Shown: piece after piece, positions 35,801-49,100 of the stretch
How positions within the stretch are numbered: position 1 is the first letter of the stretch
How the letters are laid out: each line of letters opens with the position of its first letter
Source: Acytostelium subglobosum LB1
Taxonomy: Eukaryota > Evosea > Eumycetozoa > Acytosteliales > Acytosteliaceae
NCBI RefSeq assembly: GCF_000787575.1
Contig: NW_012236523.1
Location: 993,854 to 1,057,853, forward strand
Reading direction: 5' to 3'
Length of the DNA stretch: 64,000 nt
The notes under the pieces: generated by a model
The model's input: only the letters and a program-made list of their open reading frames with translations
Told to the model about the DNA's origin: nothing
Databases searched by the model: none
Program-made: the position numbers and the translations under genes

Positions 35801-36804
35801 TGTTGGGTAGACCGGCATTGGGATAACAGAGCACCAGACACTCTGAGCACTTGGAGATGTTCTGGAGGAATGGGCGCATCTCGTTGGCGCCCAGCGCACA
35901 GTTGAGACCAAACACCATTGGGTTGGAATGTGCGATCGATGTGTAGAAGGCCTCTCCAGTCTGACCCGAGAGCGTTCTTCCAGACTTGTCGACAATGGTA
36001 CCAGATACGAATACTGGTATCCTTGGATGATTCTTGAAGTAGTTCTCAATGGCAAACAGAGCAGCCTTACAGTTGAGTGAGTCAAACACTGTCTCCACGA
36101 GGAAGATGTCGACGCCACCCTGGGCCAAAGCCTCGACTTGCTCGTAGTAGCCATCGACCAACTCGTCAAACTTGACGTTTCTGGCCTCTGGGCGCTCGAC
36201 CGATGGTGAGATCGAAGCGGTCTTGTTTGTTGGGCCAACGGCACCAGCGACGTATCTTGGTCGCTTCTCTGGATCGGCCTGATAAACCTCAATCGCAGCC
36301 TCCTTTGCCAGACGCGCAGCCTCCAAGTTAATACGCTTGACCAGATGCTCCATCTTGTAGTCAGCCTGTGAGAATATGTTTCCATTGAATGTGTTGGTCT
36401 CGATGATGTCTGCACCTGCCTCCAAGTATTTCTGTGTATGATTATTATAGTTGTTTGAGTTGTTAGAGAGATGTTGATTGACGACTATTGACTTGATGGC
36501 AAAGCTGACTCGGTCATTACCTTGTGAATCTCCTTGATGATATGAGGTTGAGTCAATACCAAGAGATCATTGTTACCACCTAGTTCATGCGGGAAGTCCT
36601 TAAACTCCTCGCCACGGTAGTGATGATCCTTAAGCTTAAACTTCTGTATCTCAGTGCCCATAGCACCATCGAGGATCATGATCCTCTCCCTCATGGTAGC
36701 CCTGAGCTGTTCAAAGATTGCTAAATAAGAATAGTATTATATTAGTCACACAATTCCATCAGTTTGCTGTCAAAGGTATACTACATACGAGCCTCTTCTT
36801 TCAT
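32883..36804 (-). CDS. mtr: Cobalamin-dependent methionine synthase
   Basis: Three exons on the minus strand (36789-36804, 36521-36720, 32883-36431) give about 1254 residues, close to human MTR. The homocysteine domain has [11 protein letters not shown] and zinc ligands in [11 protein letters not shown] and GGCCGT. A pterin-binding barrel ([11 protein letters not shown]) follows, then the cobalamin module with DVHDIGKN (about 767, His as lower axial ligand). The C-terminal AdoMet reactivation domain has [12 protein letters not shown]. The enzyme makes methionine from homocysteine using 5-methyltetrahydrofolate and vitamin B12, which the amoeba would take from bacterial prey. The first exon codes only five residues (MKEEA), placed by phase; that start is the least certain part. 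Confidence 0.95.
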
Positions 36805-37388
36805 TCTTTTAGATTGTAGTTGTTGTTGATGTTTGAGTTGAAGATGAGTAGGAAGGTGAATGTCGATAATGAATGGTACTCCTACAAAGATGAATGAATG
36901 ATTGGTTGATATACCCTATACTCGAAAGCTTAATTATTTGTTGGTTGTTTGAAATATAGGTATTGAACATAATGAATGAATGATAAGAGGAACAGACGCC
37001 TTTGTCCTTTGAGATGTGTGCGATTGACGAGTTCAATGCCACCTCCTTCAAAGATGGGTGTACCCCATCAATCTTCACAAGCGATAATTGTGTGTGTTTG
37101 GGAACCGAGCAATGCATGACTCACACGCCAGATGTGATGCCCAAGCCCTTTTAGAGCATTAATGTCGACTGAATTAAATATCTCCTGGAGAGGATCACTT
37201 TGCGGTTACCAATAGAAACATTCTCACTGCCAGACTAGTCAGGGGAAGACACTTTTGATAGTGTGAAAGGTTTGGAAGGCTCTTTACCTGTAAACTTGTA
37301 AAGTCGAGCCTGTGTTGATGAATGAGGTGAATCTTAGTTGATGTTATTATTTATTCAAAGTTGGACACTTGTATGATTATTCTTGTTC
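36805..37388. other. Divergent promoter region
   Basis: This stretch separates methionine synthase from a plus-strand gene. Open frames exist on the minus strand (about 36810-37117) but resemble leader or chance sequence more than a gene. No repeat or RNA gene is supported. Confidence 0.4.
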
Positions 37389-40300
37389 ATGGCTCAACAA
37401 CAACAACAACCAAAACATTCTCGATCGAACGAATGGGCTGAGAAAGCAAGACATATCATTGAAAGAGACTCAATCATCATGAGTAATGATCTTGAGGTAT
37501 TCACTCGATTACACTCTACTCTGGACATCATCAATGAACTGCCAATCTTATCAAAGGTATTGAATACTGAGTGTGTATACTCCACAACAACACAAACAAT
37601 ATCACTTACTCATTCAAACCTCCAAGTTGTCCAAAGACTTTTTCTCACTTGAGACATTGATCATTGAAGTACTAGAGTCGATCACCTTTGTTAGATATGG
37701 TATACATCAATTGGAGCATAACATTATCAATGATAGTCTGTTCTTCACATTGAATGGATTGACTACATCGATGTTGGATGTAACCATGGCACTAGTGGAC
37801 ATGGCATCGATCAATAACCTCCTTGTACTTCGGTTCCTCAGGTTCCTCTTTGATGATACATTCCTTCACGGGCTTGTCCAGAAGCTGGAGAATAGTGATC
37901 ATCTGGTGGTGGATCAGATAATCAAACACTATGCCAACTTGATCATTGCCATTCTGATCGACTTCAAACTAGTATCACAACAGTGCAACAACTTTTACAT
38001 TGATCTACACAAAGCCTACGATGTGGCAACATCGATATTAGGTAGTGAACGATTGGGGCACTCGCTCGATCAATGGTTCTTGACGCCATCTCCACCAGAA
38101 TGTTTACACAGTAGTACATCCAAGGCCAAACTACTCTACCTTGTACTAATCAAAGACAAGTCTCAATCAGAGTTGTATCTCAATGTCCAGAACAGGCATT
38201 ATGCATTCGAGTAAGTAGGTCTAAGCATATCCACTTATGCACTCACTCGCTCACACACACCATCAATCAATCATTCAATCAAATTGATCAATGACCAACA
38301 GGATCATAATTACAACTTTGGAGGATTATGGAAACTACTCTAAATATTTTGAACATTTCCAGACACAGTTTGGAGAGCTTGGCATATTTATGGATATGAT
38401 GAGGATCAACAAAAAAGAGTGGCAACACTGACATCCAAACAACCTCATATCGTATATATTCTTTAAAAGCATTCCATCACTCATTCATGGTATCAACCTC
38501 AATTCCAATAACCAATCCATACATGAGGTCATCAGACATTTTGGATCAGAGTTCCCCAAGGTAAGCCAGCGATCAACCACCTTCATCATCCACTCCACTC
38601 CACTCAATCAACTCATTGTTCAAAACAACTCCGACCTTATAGATATTCAATATGTACGAACAAACTATTCTCTCCAAAGTAAGAAGAGGTGTGCTTTTCA
38701 TCCTGGATGGTATTACCAGTTGCTTTGAATCATGTGGACTGCCTCTGCCAAATGGATTGATTGATTGTCTTGCTGATTATAGATTATCATACAATAGTAC
38801 CAATTTTGAGACCATAAGAGGCTTGATCAAGGCAGCAGATGGCAACAAAAGACTACGAGCGGAAGGGTTCAGGAGTTTGATGCACATCAATGATCATATT
38901 GATATTCAATCGTTCAATCAAGAGGTCATCCAAAGATATCTATCCGAGTTCAAGGCATTCCTAGACTCTCCAGAAAAGTCAATGTCTACTTGGCGCAACA
39001 CCGATATGATCATTAGGTGTCACCAACAATCTTGGATCAGCACTTTGCAAGTGATTCACATGCTTGGATGTAGTCATCGGGGATCTGGCATCTACATGGA
39101 CAGGTCACACAGTAACAATATAATATCATTCGTTCAAACGATATGTACGGATGATCCCAACGAAGCATGGATTCAATACATTGATATAATGATGGACAGC
39201 TCACGTCTCAACGACCAGCAAGAAGGCAATGGGAAATACTACTACATGTTTGTGGAAGTAATGGCGATTGAACAGCATCTGATGGTAGTTAGACTGGTTC
39301 GACCTGTTTTCCACCTCCTCAAGTATATTTATATACTCAGTCTCGGACCAGTTGACTCAAATTACAAACGGTCCAAACATATTTTGTTTGGAACATTGAA
39401 TCATGATGATGATGAGTTTATCAAGGAACGCCAACTCTTTAAACAGTTCAAGTGTCAGTCATTCACCAAGACGCTACATACTTTCGCTCACAGACCACAG
39501 CCACTGGAGCCCCTGCCCACACTCCCTTTGAGAGTGATCAAAATGATCATACAAATTGCAATCCAAGATATAGAAACCAATGATAACTTTGAATATTGGT
39601 GGTTGGTGGACTTGGCAACAGTGAGCAGTCAGCTCCACAAGGAATGCGCTTTTATCCTTACCAATCGTGTACTCCCATCAATCAGAGTACTATCATCACT
39701 CAAACATATTGGATCGAAATATTGTTTGTTCAATGACACGCCACTTCATATGAATCCCATTGATCTGGTTCACATCCCAACAACGCACTTATCTCGATGT
39801 ATTGATCGATTGCTACATGTTACAATACCATTCATACATAACGATTGCAACTCCAACTCAAAGTACATTGTGGTGCAGGGGGCGAATAATCTGGAACATA
39901 TCACATTGGTTGAGGAGAAGGATGACTGTGCCAATTGGACAGATATCACTGAAGACCATCAATTACTATTCTATCTGTATGATAGTTGTAATCGATATCT
40001 TTATGACATGGAGGATGAGGACGAGGACGATGACGATGAGGACGAGCCATGGTTCAAGTCATTGTGCAAACAATACTTTGGCCCCAACAGAACATCTCTT
40101 CAAACAATAGAGTTTCAATCATACTCAAATATATATCATCCAAAGATCTCAAGTGCTTTGTTGAATGTGACCATCAACAATCGATTGACAATCAATGATC
40201 ATTCTTCCTTGTATGAGCCTTTGGAAGGCCACCTCACATCATTGACCATTGGAGAGTACAGCAAGGATGTTCGTAAATTTATGGACCATAGTGGTATCCC

Positions 40301-40727
40301 AAATGTACTCGAGTACATGACTGGAACCATGTCCAACATACACATCAATGAACCAAGAGAAAGCAAAAGATTCAATAAGGAACTGATTGATAAGATCCAA
40401 CAATTATACAACCGTATGAATCAATCACTACAAAAATCATATTCCCTATTCCTCAACATCCAAGACCTGAGCAATGTGATTGCATTGCTGCCACAATGTC
40501 CAACACCAATCACTTCATTATCAATCCATCTAAATGATATTGAGAGAATGATCCTTTGTCATATTAATGGATCACTCGATCGACATATGTCCACACTAAT
40601 CAATCACTTCAACCAACAATCAATCTTTGGTACACTCACATCAGTCTCGCTCGTCATCGATGACACAAACTTCATCATCACCATACCATTCCATCACATC
40701 TACTTTCCCTCACATGTTTGCCATTAA
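37389..40727 (+). CDS. Dictyostelid F-box-like long protein with in-frame TGA
   Basis: Exons 37389-37556, 37627-38210, 38302-38560 and 38643-40727 join in phase to about 1032 codons, interrupted by one TGA at 38429-38431. The frame after the TGA stays coding up to a good GTAAGC donor, so one gene is more likely than two. If two, the first ends in KKEWQH (293 residues). A 51-nt intron with a poor GTGGCA donor could also remove the stop. The N-terminal 600 residues are helical and unrecognised. From about 39500 the sequence looks like dictyostelid F-box/FNIP proteins (LPTLPLRVIKMIIQIAIQ, later an Asp/Glu run). Another frame (40700-40899) continues well, suggesting a 3' frameshift. It may be a decaying gene. 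Confidence 0.55.
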
Positions 40728-40899
40728 TGAATCCACAAGTCATCAGTCGTGCATTATAACATTAAAGAACTTAGATCCGACCAACTTGGTCAAGTTGAAC
40801 AAATTTGAATTTAAATTCAGAGATGGCGGGAGATTTGAACTGTTTCAAACAGGTCTAAACGGTGGTTCATTGTGCAGTCCCTCAATGACTTCCAAGTAA
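40700..40899 (+). other. Possible frame-shifted C-terminus of the F-box-like gene
   Basis: After the stop at 40725-40727, a different frame runs to 40899 with plausible coding sequence (CIITLKNLDPTNLVKL, FRDGGRFELFQTG). A one-base shift near 40700-40735, or a very short 31-nt intron, would attach it to the preceding gene. It has no start codon context of its own. Confidence 0.4.
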
Positions 40900-40963
40900 T
40901 TAGTTATTTAATTTAGTTCATTCACAAAGCAACACAGACAACAAGACAGTAAGAGTAGGAGAT

Positions 40964-43900
40964 ATGAGTAGTCGACCTACATTAAAGACACCTCTGTCAT
41001 CAGTAAAGAGGACACCAAAGATATCACAGGCAATGTTAGATAGAGCAATGAGCGTAAAGAATTCATTCCTGGCTAGTCGTCAGAGTACTACAGGCACAAC
41101 TGAACAATCATCAGATAATGATTCAACAACAACATCAACAACATCAACAACAACAACAACCAGTCAGCCAATTCCATTCACTCTGGATGATGGTGTTGTT
41201 GTTGCATCTAAACCACCTCAAGATGGATCACTGGAACTGTTGGAGAGTCTTGGTTCATTGTCAATCAAGAAGTCAGTCAAGTCGTCTACAAAGGATAATG
41301 GAGATGATGAGGAGCAGGGCGATGATGATGAATATATTGCACCAACAAATAGAAACATAACAAGTCAATTGCTAAAGGAGGCTGCTGTTGCTGTTAAGAC
41401 TGAGCTGACACAGAAGCAGCAACAGAGTGTTGCTGAGGACGACGAAGAGGAGGAGGAAATTCCAGTTTCAACAAGAAGAACAATCAAAAGACTGGTGTTG
41501 GATGACGAAGGTGAGAGTCCTTGTGTCGCACCACAGCACAACAACAACAACAATGTAGTAGTAGAAGAGGAGTGGGAGGACAAGGAAGAGGAGAAGAAGG
41601 AAATCAAGGAGGTGGTCCCAGCAGAGTCACAACCTTCAACACTCAATAGACTCAAGCGCAAGAAGATGCCAGAGAAGGAGGTGGAGCCACAAGATGATAT
41701 TGTTTCAGAGGAGGACGACGAGGAGGATGACGAGGAAGAAGATGAAGATGATGAGGAAGAGGAAGATGATGATGAAGACTATGAGAGTGAAGAAGAGGAG
41801 GAGGAAGAGGATGAGGAGTATGTACCAAAGAGACAAACCAAGTCAACAAAGAAATCGACAACAAAGAAGTCAATTCCAGTGGTGGAGGAAGAGGAAGACG
41901 ATATTCAAGAGTCTGGCGATGAACAGAATGAGGAGGGGGAGGAGGAAGAGGAGGAGACCAAGTATGAAGACCAACTCAATGGATTCAAGAAGAACCTCAA
42001 GACTGAGAACTACCACAGTACGACTGTGCTGGAGGATGATGTGACACTGGCCCAGCGAGAGTTTGTTGTCTCCAAGCAATCGTATGAACAGCTGTTCTGG
42101 TACCAACGCGAGGGAATCAACTGGATGTGGCAACTGTTCACGCGTGGCGCCGGCGGCATCCTGGGCGACGACATGGGTCTTGGCAAGACGATGCAGGTGA
42201 TCACATTCCTCAAGCAACTGCACCACGCCAAGTTCGTCAAGTACTCCCTGGTGGTGATGCCCGTGTCGCTGATCGAGCATTGGGTCAAGGAGTTTGAGCG
42301 CCTGCCGCCCAAGGTCACGGTGCGCGTCTACCACGGCGCCAACGTCAAGGAGAGAGAGCGCAGTCTCGAGTTTGTCCAGAAGAACGGTGGCATCCTGCTC
42401 ACCACCTATGGAATGATTGTGGCCAACACCGATCAGTTGAAGGAGCGATCGCGCAGGACCTTCCAGTGGGACTATATCATCCTGGACGAGGGCCACAAGA
42501 TCAAGGAGACCAAAACCCAGATTAGCAAGAAGCTGCGAGAGCTGCGCGCACACTACAAGATCATCATGACTGGAACCGCCATTATGAACAACCTCCGTGA
42601 GCTATGGGCCCTGTTTGACTGGGTGTGCGACGGTACCCTGTTGGGCTCAGTGCGCAACTTCTCCTCCAAGTTTGAGAAGCCAATCCTTGGCGCGCACATC
42701 TCTGACTCTACACAGTCGCAGAAGAAGATGGGCTCAGCAGTGGCAGAGTCATTGCGAAAGATCATCGCACCACACTTCCTTAGACGCGAGAAGAAGGATG
42801 TGTTCTCCACAGGAGACAGCGCACTGCCTGCAACCCATGCGCCTGGCACTGGCAAGGAGAATGATGAGAACCACTCCAACATCGAGGCCAACGCCAAGAC
42901 GTCCACGTCCACAACAACACCAACAAAGGCAGCAGGACAGCCACTGGCCAAGAAGAGAATGTCAGTCAAAGGTATCAGGACCAGGAAGAACGATCTCATC
43001 TGCTGGCTGAGTCTGGCGCAGCCACAGATCGACATCTACAAGGTGTTCCTGGACTCGGAGGAGGTGAAGAAGGCGCTCAATCAGACCGAGTCGCCACTTG
43101 CCGCGCTCACCGTGTTGAAGAAGATATCCGACCATCCACTGCTGGTGCACGACCAGATGACCACATGCAATGGCGCCGACATGCAAGAGATACTCCAAAA
43201 GGTTGGAGAGAACACATCGATCAAGTCATTGGTGCGCAACTCCTGCAAGATGCAGTTCCTCTACTACATGCTGCCGAACCTTTTGAAGGAGGGACACCGT
43301 CCACTGATATTCAGTCAGTCCACCAAGATGCTTGATGCAATCGAGAAGTTGTTGGATAATCTGGTATGTATACTTTTTGCGACCATAGTTATCATTGGAC
43401 CAAGACACTAACATTAACAATCATAGAAACTGAGCTTCACTCGTATTGATGGATCGATATCATCGACCAAAGAACGACAGAGAAGGATTGACGAGTACAA
43501 CACTGACAAGAGTATCTTTGCCTTCTTGCTCACCATCCAGGTTGGAGCACTTGGACTCAATCTCACAAGCGCCGATCGTGTCATCATCTGTATGTATCAA
43601 TACATCAGACAGACCTCTTGGACATCCAAGACAACACCCATCCTAACATATACATCCACATCAATAGTCGATCCATCATGGAACACTGTTGACAACCAGG
43701 CTGTCGATAGAGTATATCGTATTGGTCAGACAAAAGATGTCTTGGTCTACCGTCTCATCACCTGTGGAACAATGTAAGTGGACTGGTAGACACATTCAGA
43801 TTCACAATAGCCGCCAGGCCAGACCATAACTAACACACAAGTTGACGACCAGTGAGGAGAAGATCTATAGGAAGCAGGTGTTCAAAGGATCACTGATGAA

Positions 43901-44325
43901 GACCATGTTGAACCAGAGCAAAGGACAGCACAGATACTTCACCAAGGGCGAGCTGAGGGACTTGTTCACACTCAATGATACCACCGTGTCAGACACCCAG
44001 AAGCATCTCGAGGGTCTTCACTCCAAGAACAGAAAGAGCAGCAAGGAGTTGGATGACCACCTCAACAACTACTTGACCAAACTACGTATGTACATAATAG
44101 AGAACGCACTCGCCATCAACGATCATTCATTGACATCATCATTCGTATCTCTACACAATCATAGCGATGCTTGCAGGTATTAGTGACCACGACCTGTTGT
44201 TCTCTGAGCAGGTCAGCGTTGATCACGACGATGAGGATATCAAATCGTTCGAGCAAGGCGTCCAGCCAAACACTGACAGACATGTTAAGAAGAAGAAGAT
44301 CACCATTGTCACCAAAGATACGGTA

Positions 44326-44357
<32 letters not shown>

Positions 44358-45029
44358 GGTAACTGGCTCCTCACCAGTTGTATGACCAATTCATTAACAT
44401 ACTTTGTACACAACAGCCGAACAAGTCACAGGTGTTGGCCAAACAATTCATTTATGCCGACGATGACCAGGCAGACGACGATGATGTTATTGTGATTGAA
44501 GACTTCTCGTCACCACCAGTTAGGCCTGCAATAGTGCCAAACAATTCAATGGCTCATGGCTGGGGCTCATTAAACGCTCCTGTGGCCAGGCCCTTGGCAA
44601 CGAACCAGAACCAAGGCTTGGGTGGCAGTTGGCCAACACAACTCCAGTCTATCCACCAGCCAATCCAACAGCCACCATCAATGACATTGGCACAACAAAT
44701 ACATCTTCAGAGGCAACAACAGATTCAACAACAACTGCTGCAACAACAACAACATCAGCACAAGACATCACAGTACAACGTACTAATGGCAGACGCTCAG
44801 TAAGTATTGATGATGATCGTTTTCATTGATCAGGTGTTGTACATCACTCTAACATTGATCCAATCACCAACAAAGACGATTCATGCAGATTGATCAGGTG
44901 AAAGCGATCAATCTCTTGTTGGACGCACAGAGACTTTTCAACAGCAAGGAGCTGGAGGACTTGATTGTACAACAATATTCCCAATTGGTGAATGGTAACA
45001 TCCAATCGAATCCAGTGACTTCAATCTAG
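40964..45029 (+). CDS. SNF2-family ATPase, ERCC6L/PICH-like
   Basis: Seven exons (40964-43363, 43427-43589, 43668-43773, 43853-44085, 44165-44322, 44417-44799, 44876-45029) encode about 1198 residues. The first 340 residues are low complexity with long Glu/Asp runs. The ATPase core has LGDDMGLGKTMQ (motif I), LDEGHKIK (DEGH box), MTGTAIMNN, IFSQSTKM, VGALGLNLTSADRVI and VDRVYRIGQTK. A Ser/Thr-rich insert separates the two lobes. This combination resembles ERCC6L/PICH and Rad26/CSB, ATPases that translocate on DNA during mitosis or repair; the exact orthologue is uncertain. The tail is Gln-rich. One intron contains a TTG repeat run right after its donor. Confidence 0.88.
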
Positions 45030-45215
45030 TCATCACCACCCATTCCTTTTTTTGTTGTCAATGAATAATAACAAGACACCAAAAAACTCACACGTATCAT
45101 ATTTCAAACAAAACAAATAAACGATGGAGATATATAAATTATTACTTCTCACTAATAATTTGTAATTCACAAAAAAAAAACATTAATTTTCAAAATAAAT
45201 TATTTTTATTAGTTT

Positions 45216-45303
45216 TTTTATTTTATCAACTTATTCTACCCCCCCCCCCCCCCCCATCATCACACCCCAGTCGCAGGTTGAATGAAAGTTACTTTTGAAA
45301 TAC
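45216..45303 (+). repeat. C-tract repeat, copy 1
   Basis: ATCAACTT, then about 17 C, then CACACCCCAG and GAAAGTTACTTTTGAAATAC, cut by the N gap. Copy 2 lies about 410 bp downstream in the same orientation. Confidence 0.7.
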
Positions 45304-45403
45304 NNNNNNNNNNNNNNNNNNNNNNNNNNNNNNNNNNNNNNNNNNNNNNNNNNNNNNNNNNNNNNNNNNNNNNNNNNNNNNNNNNNNNNNNNNNNNNNNN
45401 NNN
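45304..45403. other. Assembly gap (100 N)
   Basis: Exactly 100 N, the usual placeholder for unknown length. It lies between two copies of a C-tract repeat, which probably broke the assembly. Confidence 0.98.
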
Positions 45404-45553
45404 TGTTGTTGATGATGTTGATTGATTGAGTGTGTGAATGATGGTCCGCTCCAACATTATCATGTGGATGTCATGGACTTGATTGAATAACAGTTTGGAG
45501 ATATAACAATTCTTGATCAATCGTCTGAACAATACATCAATATCTTGTTCCAT
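45404..45553 (-). CDS. Partial dictyostelid-type protein running into the gap
   Basis: A minus-strand frame starts at ATG 45553 (MEQDIDVLFRRLIKN) and stays open for 50 residues into the gap. The segment LFRRLIKNCYISKLLFNQV resembles the N-termini of dictyostelid ankyrin-repeat/F-box-like family proteins. An alternative in-frame start lies at 45601. The rest of the gene is missing, and it sits between the two C-tract repeats, so it may be a fragment. Confidence 0.45.
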
Positions 45554-45631
45554 CTTTGATTGATCTAAAATGATAATGATGTTTGGGTTGATGAGAATCA
45601 ATCTTGGGAGATTTAGAGCTCTCGCTCATCA

Positions 45632-45714
45632 GACTTTTATCAACTTNNTNCACCCCCCCCCCCCCCCACTCATCACACCCCAGACACATGTTGATTGAAA
45701 GTTACTTTTGAAAT
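45632..45714 (+). repeat. C-tract repeat, copy 2
   Basis: TTTTATCAACTT, unresolved bases, about 15 C, then CATCACACCCCAG and a GAAAGTTACTTTTGAAATAC end identical to copy 1. The middle differs from copy 1 by several bases, so it is a true second copy and not one read placed twice. Confidence 0.7.
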
Positions 45715-46195
45715 ACGGTCTTGAACTTGAATGTAAGTTTGAGATTCAAGGTCGTATTCAAGGTGTCAAAAGTGATTCAAGACATTTTGGGTAAGTTCTA
45801 GAGGTCCAAAAGTAAGGTTGATAAAGTCAAGTACCGTACTTTAGTTACTTAAATAAATAATATTAAGTCAGCATAAAGGATAAGAAAAGGTTAGTTAGGA
45901 CAAGATTATTAGAGCTCAACCTCTCTTTGGTACAACTTAAAGAAAATCAGATAAAGCAACATTTAAAGCCCATTAAGTTTTTTTTGGGGGTTTTTTCTTT
46001 ATTTTGTGTACAATCTGGGTGTGGTAACGTTATTGTTCTTTGATTTGAACAACACACTTTTTGTTTGTGTACTACTTGAATGACAGGAGAACATTCTTTC
46101 ATTTGTTTTTTTTACCTCTCTTTGCCAACATATTTGTTGAAGAGTCATTCACTTTAAAGTTTTAATTTGCCAGTATTCACTGCGATGGTGTACAC

Positions 46196-49100
46196 ATGAA
46201 GCGAAAGACGTACATGAATGGTCAAGACGACCATCAGTCGTCGATCTTGGACTTTGACGAGTTCAAATGGGTTCAAAATACCTTCAATTGGTAAGCAATT
46301 GGATCAATTCTAGCCATAAAACACTATCAAATCACTAACTGAATTCAACTTGTACCTTACCTAACTTATATAGTTTAAGCAGAATGGACATGCAGGCAAC
46401 ATTCGACAAAACATTGAACAAAACAACATACAAATCAGTTATTCTCAACGGAGAGACTGAATCGATAACAACAACAACAACCACAACCCAAACAACTACA
46501 ACAACTTCACTACTCTCTCCTATCAAACCAAAGCCAGCCCAAATGGCCAAGAAGCCACATCCACTCCAGAAAGAACCGAACGGTTCTGTCCTACCTGCCA
46601 AAGAACAACTGATCCTCAAGGTTAACAACAGACCTATCCAATCGGCACCAGCTTTAGTGCCTACTTCCTCTACTTCCTCCTCCTCATCCTCTGATGGTAT
46701 GGCTATAGACAAGCCAGCAAGCTTTGCAGAGCCTCCAATTGCCCTTACTTTCTCAGGACATGCCCGTCCTGCTTCTCCTCAGGTTTTACCCTCTCCTGAT
46801 ATTGTTGTTGATGTTGATGATCAACCATCGGCACTGTCTTTAAGGGGATGGGCAAAGGTCGGTAGAAAGGCAAATCGGATTGCCAATCGTTCAAACATGA
46901 ACTCTCTTGATGGAACTCCTTTTAGGAATCCTCTTAGGGAGACCTATACAAGCCCAACGTTCCTGGGGCACGAAAAGGTATTAATTGGTTGGCTAGAAGA
47001 AATGTTTTGTTTCTTTTCATTGAAAACTGACTTTTACACATCACATCCATTCCTAGGAACGATATGTATATGAACTAGAGTACGCTGAGGATACTCTGAC
47101 CGAACTGAAACGGATACTCAATATTCCCACCAACCAATCATCCATTTATTGCCCATCATTGACTGTAAGTTTTAAGTGTGACAAAAAATGTCTGTTTTTG
47201 TTTTGCAACTAACCCCCATTTTAAGGCCCAAGCCGAACAAGGTGCAGCCATACCCCCATCAACTTTTCTAGAAAGCCTCCAATAGTAAGTTAGGCAAAAG
47301 TCCACTTTGTTTGTCTTGTGCCAATGACTTCACAAAACACACCTTTATGTCTAACACACATTCCTATATTTAGTTCTATCACCTACCACCAACAACATAC
47401 GTCTGATAATGCTTGCCGTATCAAGCCTTACTTGTTGTCCTCTGTAAGGGCAGCAATCAACAAGAACTCGATACAGAACTACGTCAACGGCTCGTTGTTT
47501 CCTCAACCCAATGGACCATCTTCATTTCCCATTCACAGAGCAGGAAGTGAAAATTCTCCTGGAAAGGATTGGATCCGATCCACGAGACATATCCTCTGCT
47601 AATTTGGCTAGAATATGCGAGTAAGTACAAGAATGGTTGGAGGTTTGATTGAAATTGACGATTTGAAAGTTACTAAACACTTAAAAACGTATTTTTAATG
47701 AAATAGACTACTTCCAGGTCGTGCTGCAATTGATTGCATACGATTTTTGGATGACTATGACAAAGGCTTGCAAGAAAGCGATCCCATTACATACGAAAGC
47801 TCGAGACGAAAGAAGAATGGTAAGTTCCAAACAGCCAGATGAGCAAAGTATCATTCTCTAACTGTTTATACTCAGTAGGAGCGTCACCTCATCTGCTTTT
47901 TGACCGTGAGCTGGGGAGAATTACTCCATCTACCACATACAAGCTCACCAAGAACCAATTTCAAATGTTTGGTCTGCATAGCCGCGTCAAACCGTCCTTT
48001 GGCGGTAAGATCTTGGATGTAAAGTTTGATCCAACTGGAAATACGTATGTAGTCCTTATCAAACTTGATGTGATTCAGTTTCTTACTCACACAACTTTCA
48101 CCAAAACACATAGGGACAATGTTCTAATTGCGTCTTACAAGTCCAGATATCCTGTTGTACTCTATGATTCAAAGAAACACACAAAGAAACACTTGATGGT
48201 CAGCGATCACAAGGAGACATGCAACGAACTCCACTTCACCTACGACGGAAGGCATATGGTATCAGGTTTGGCAAACGGATCTGTCAATGTCTGGTCTACA
48301 CACAGCGCAAAAAAAGTGTTTGGGTACCACAAGGAAAAAGATACCGTTAGTCGTGTATGTGTCCATCCTGCCCAACCATTCTTCGCTACAGCCTACAAGG
48401 GAAAGTAAGTAGACTCCTGGAATCAGCCAAAAACCACTAGTCACTCACCCTTTTGTAAACAAGGTCCATTGTAATAGGAAACTATTCAGCAGCGGATGGC
48501 TCCAATGGCTCAGGCACCAAGGACCTATATAACGAACTTCAAGCAAATGAGTGGCCAGCGTAAGTACAAACATGTCAACTCATAATCATTCATAACCCCA
48601 TTCTAATGTAAAATAGACCTGTCAACGAGCTCACATTTGGACATGGATGGTATGGCAATTATTTGTTGGCGAGCCTTGGAAACGATGATCCAGATGACAT
48701 GGGCAACAGAGTCGATACTTATGTAGGTCCCAATGAAAGAATCTTGGAATCTCCTCAGCATCACATCAGCACACCAAATCTAACAAATGTCCTCTTTTTT
48801 TTCATTTAGGGTTTATTGTTTGATATCAATTGTCCAGAATATACTAGGAAGCTCAATAATCAACAAGGAATGACATTCTCTGTGGCCTGGAACCCAAGGC
48901 AGACCGCTTACTTTGCTGTTGGCTCTGGTGACCACAACAACAATGTGTGCATTTACAACATGACCGACAATATCATTGTTGGAAATCTTGTCACTGGACA
49001 CGACGATATCAACCAAATGTCATGGAGGTAAGATTGAAAACAATTAGGCAAATATTTAAAATTATTTTTCTTACTAATAACCAATGGTCCTTCAAATAGT

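Larger units (their letters stand above)
45030..46195. other. Repeat-bearing region with assembly gap
   Basis: It holds a 100-N gap, two C homopolymers in a duplicated segment, unresolved N bases near 45647-45650, a partial minus-strand gene and then T-rich unique sequence with long homopolymers (45700-46190). The usual CAAT repeats are nearly absent. No complete gene is seen before 46196. Confidence 0.6.

Noticed and set aside
36809-37117. Minus-strand open frame with SLVKIDGV resembling eL33
   Set aside because: The similarity is eight residues long and the rest has no ribosomal-protein character; likely leader sequence of methionine synthase.
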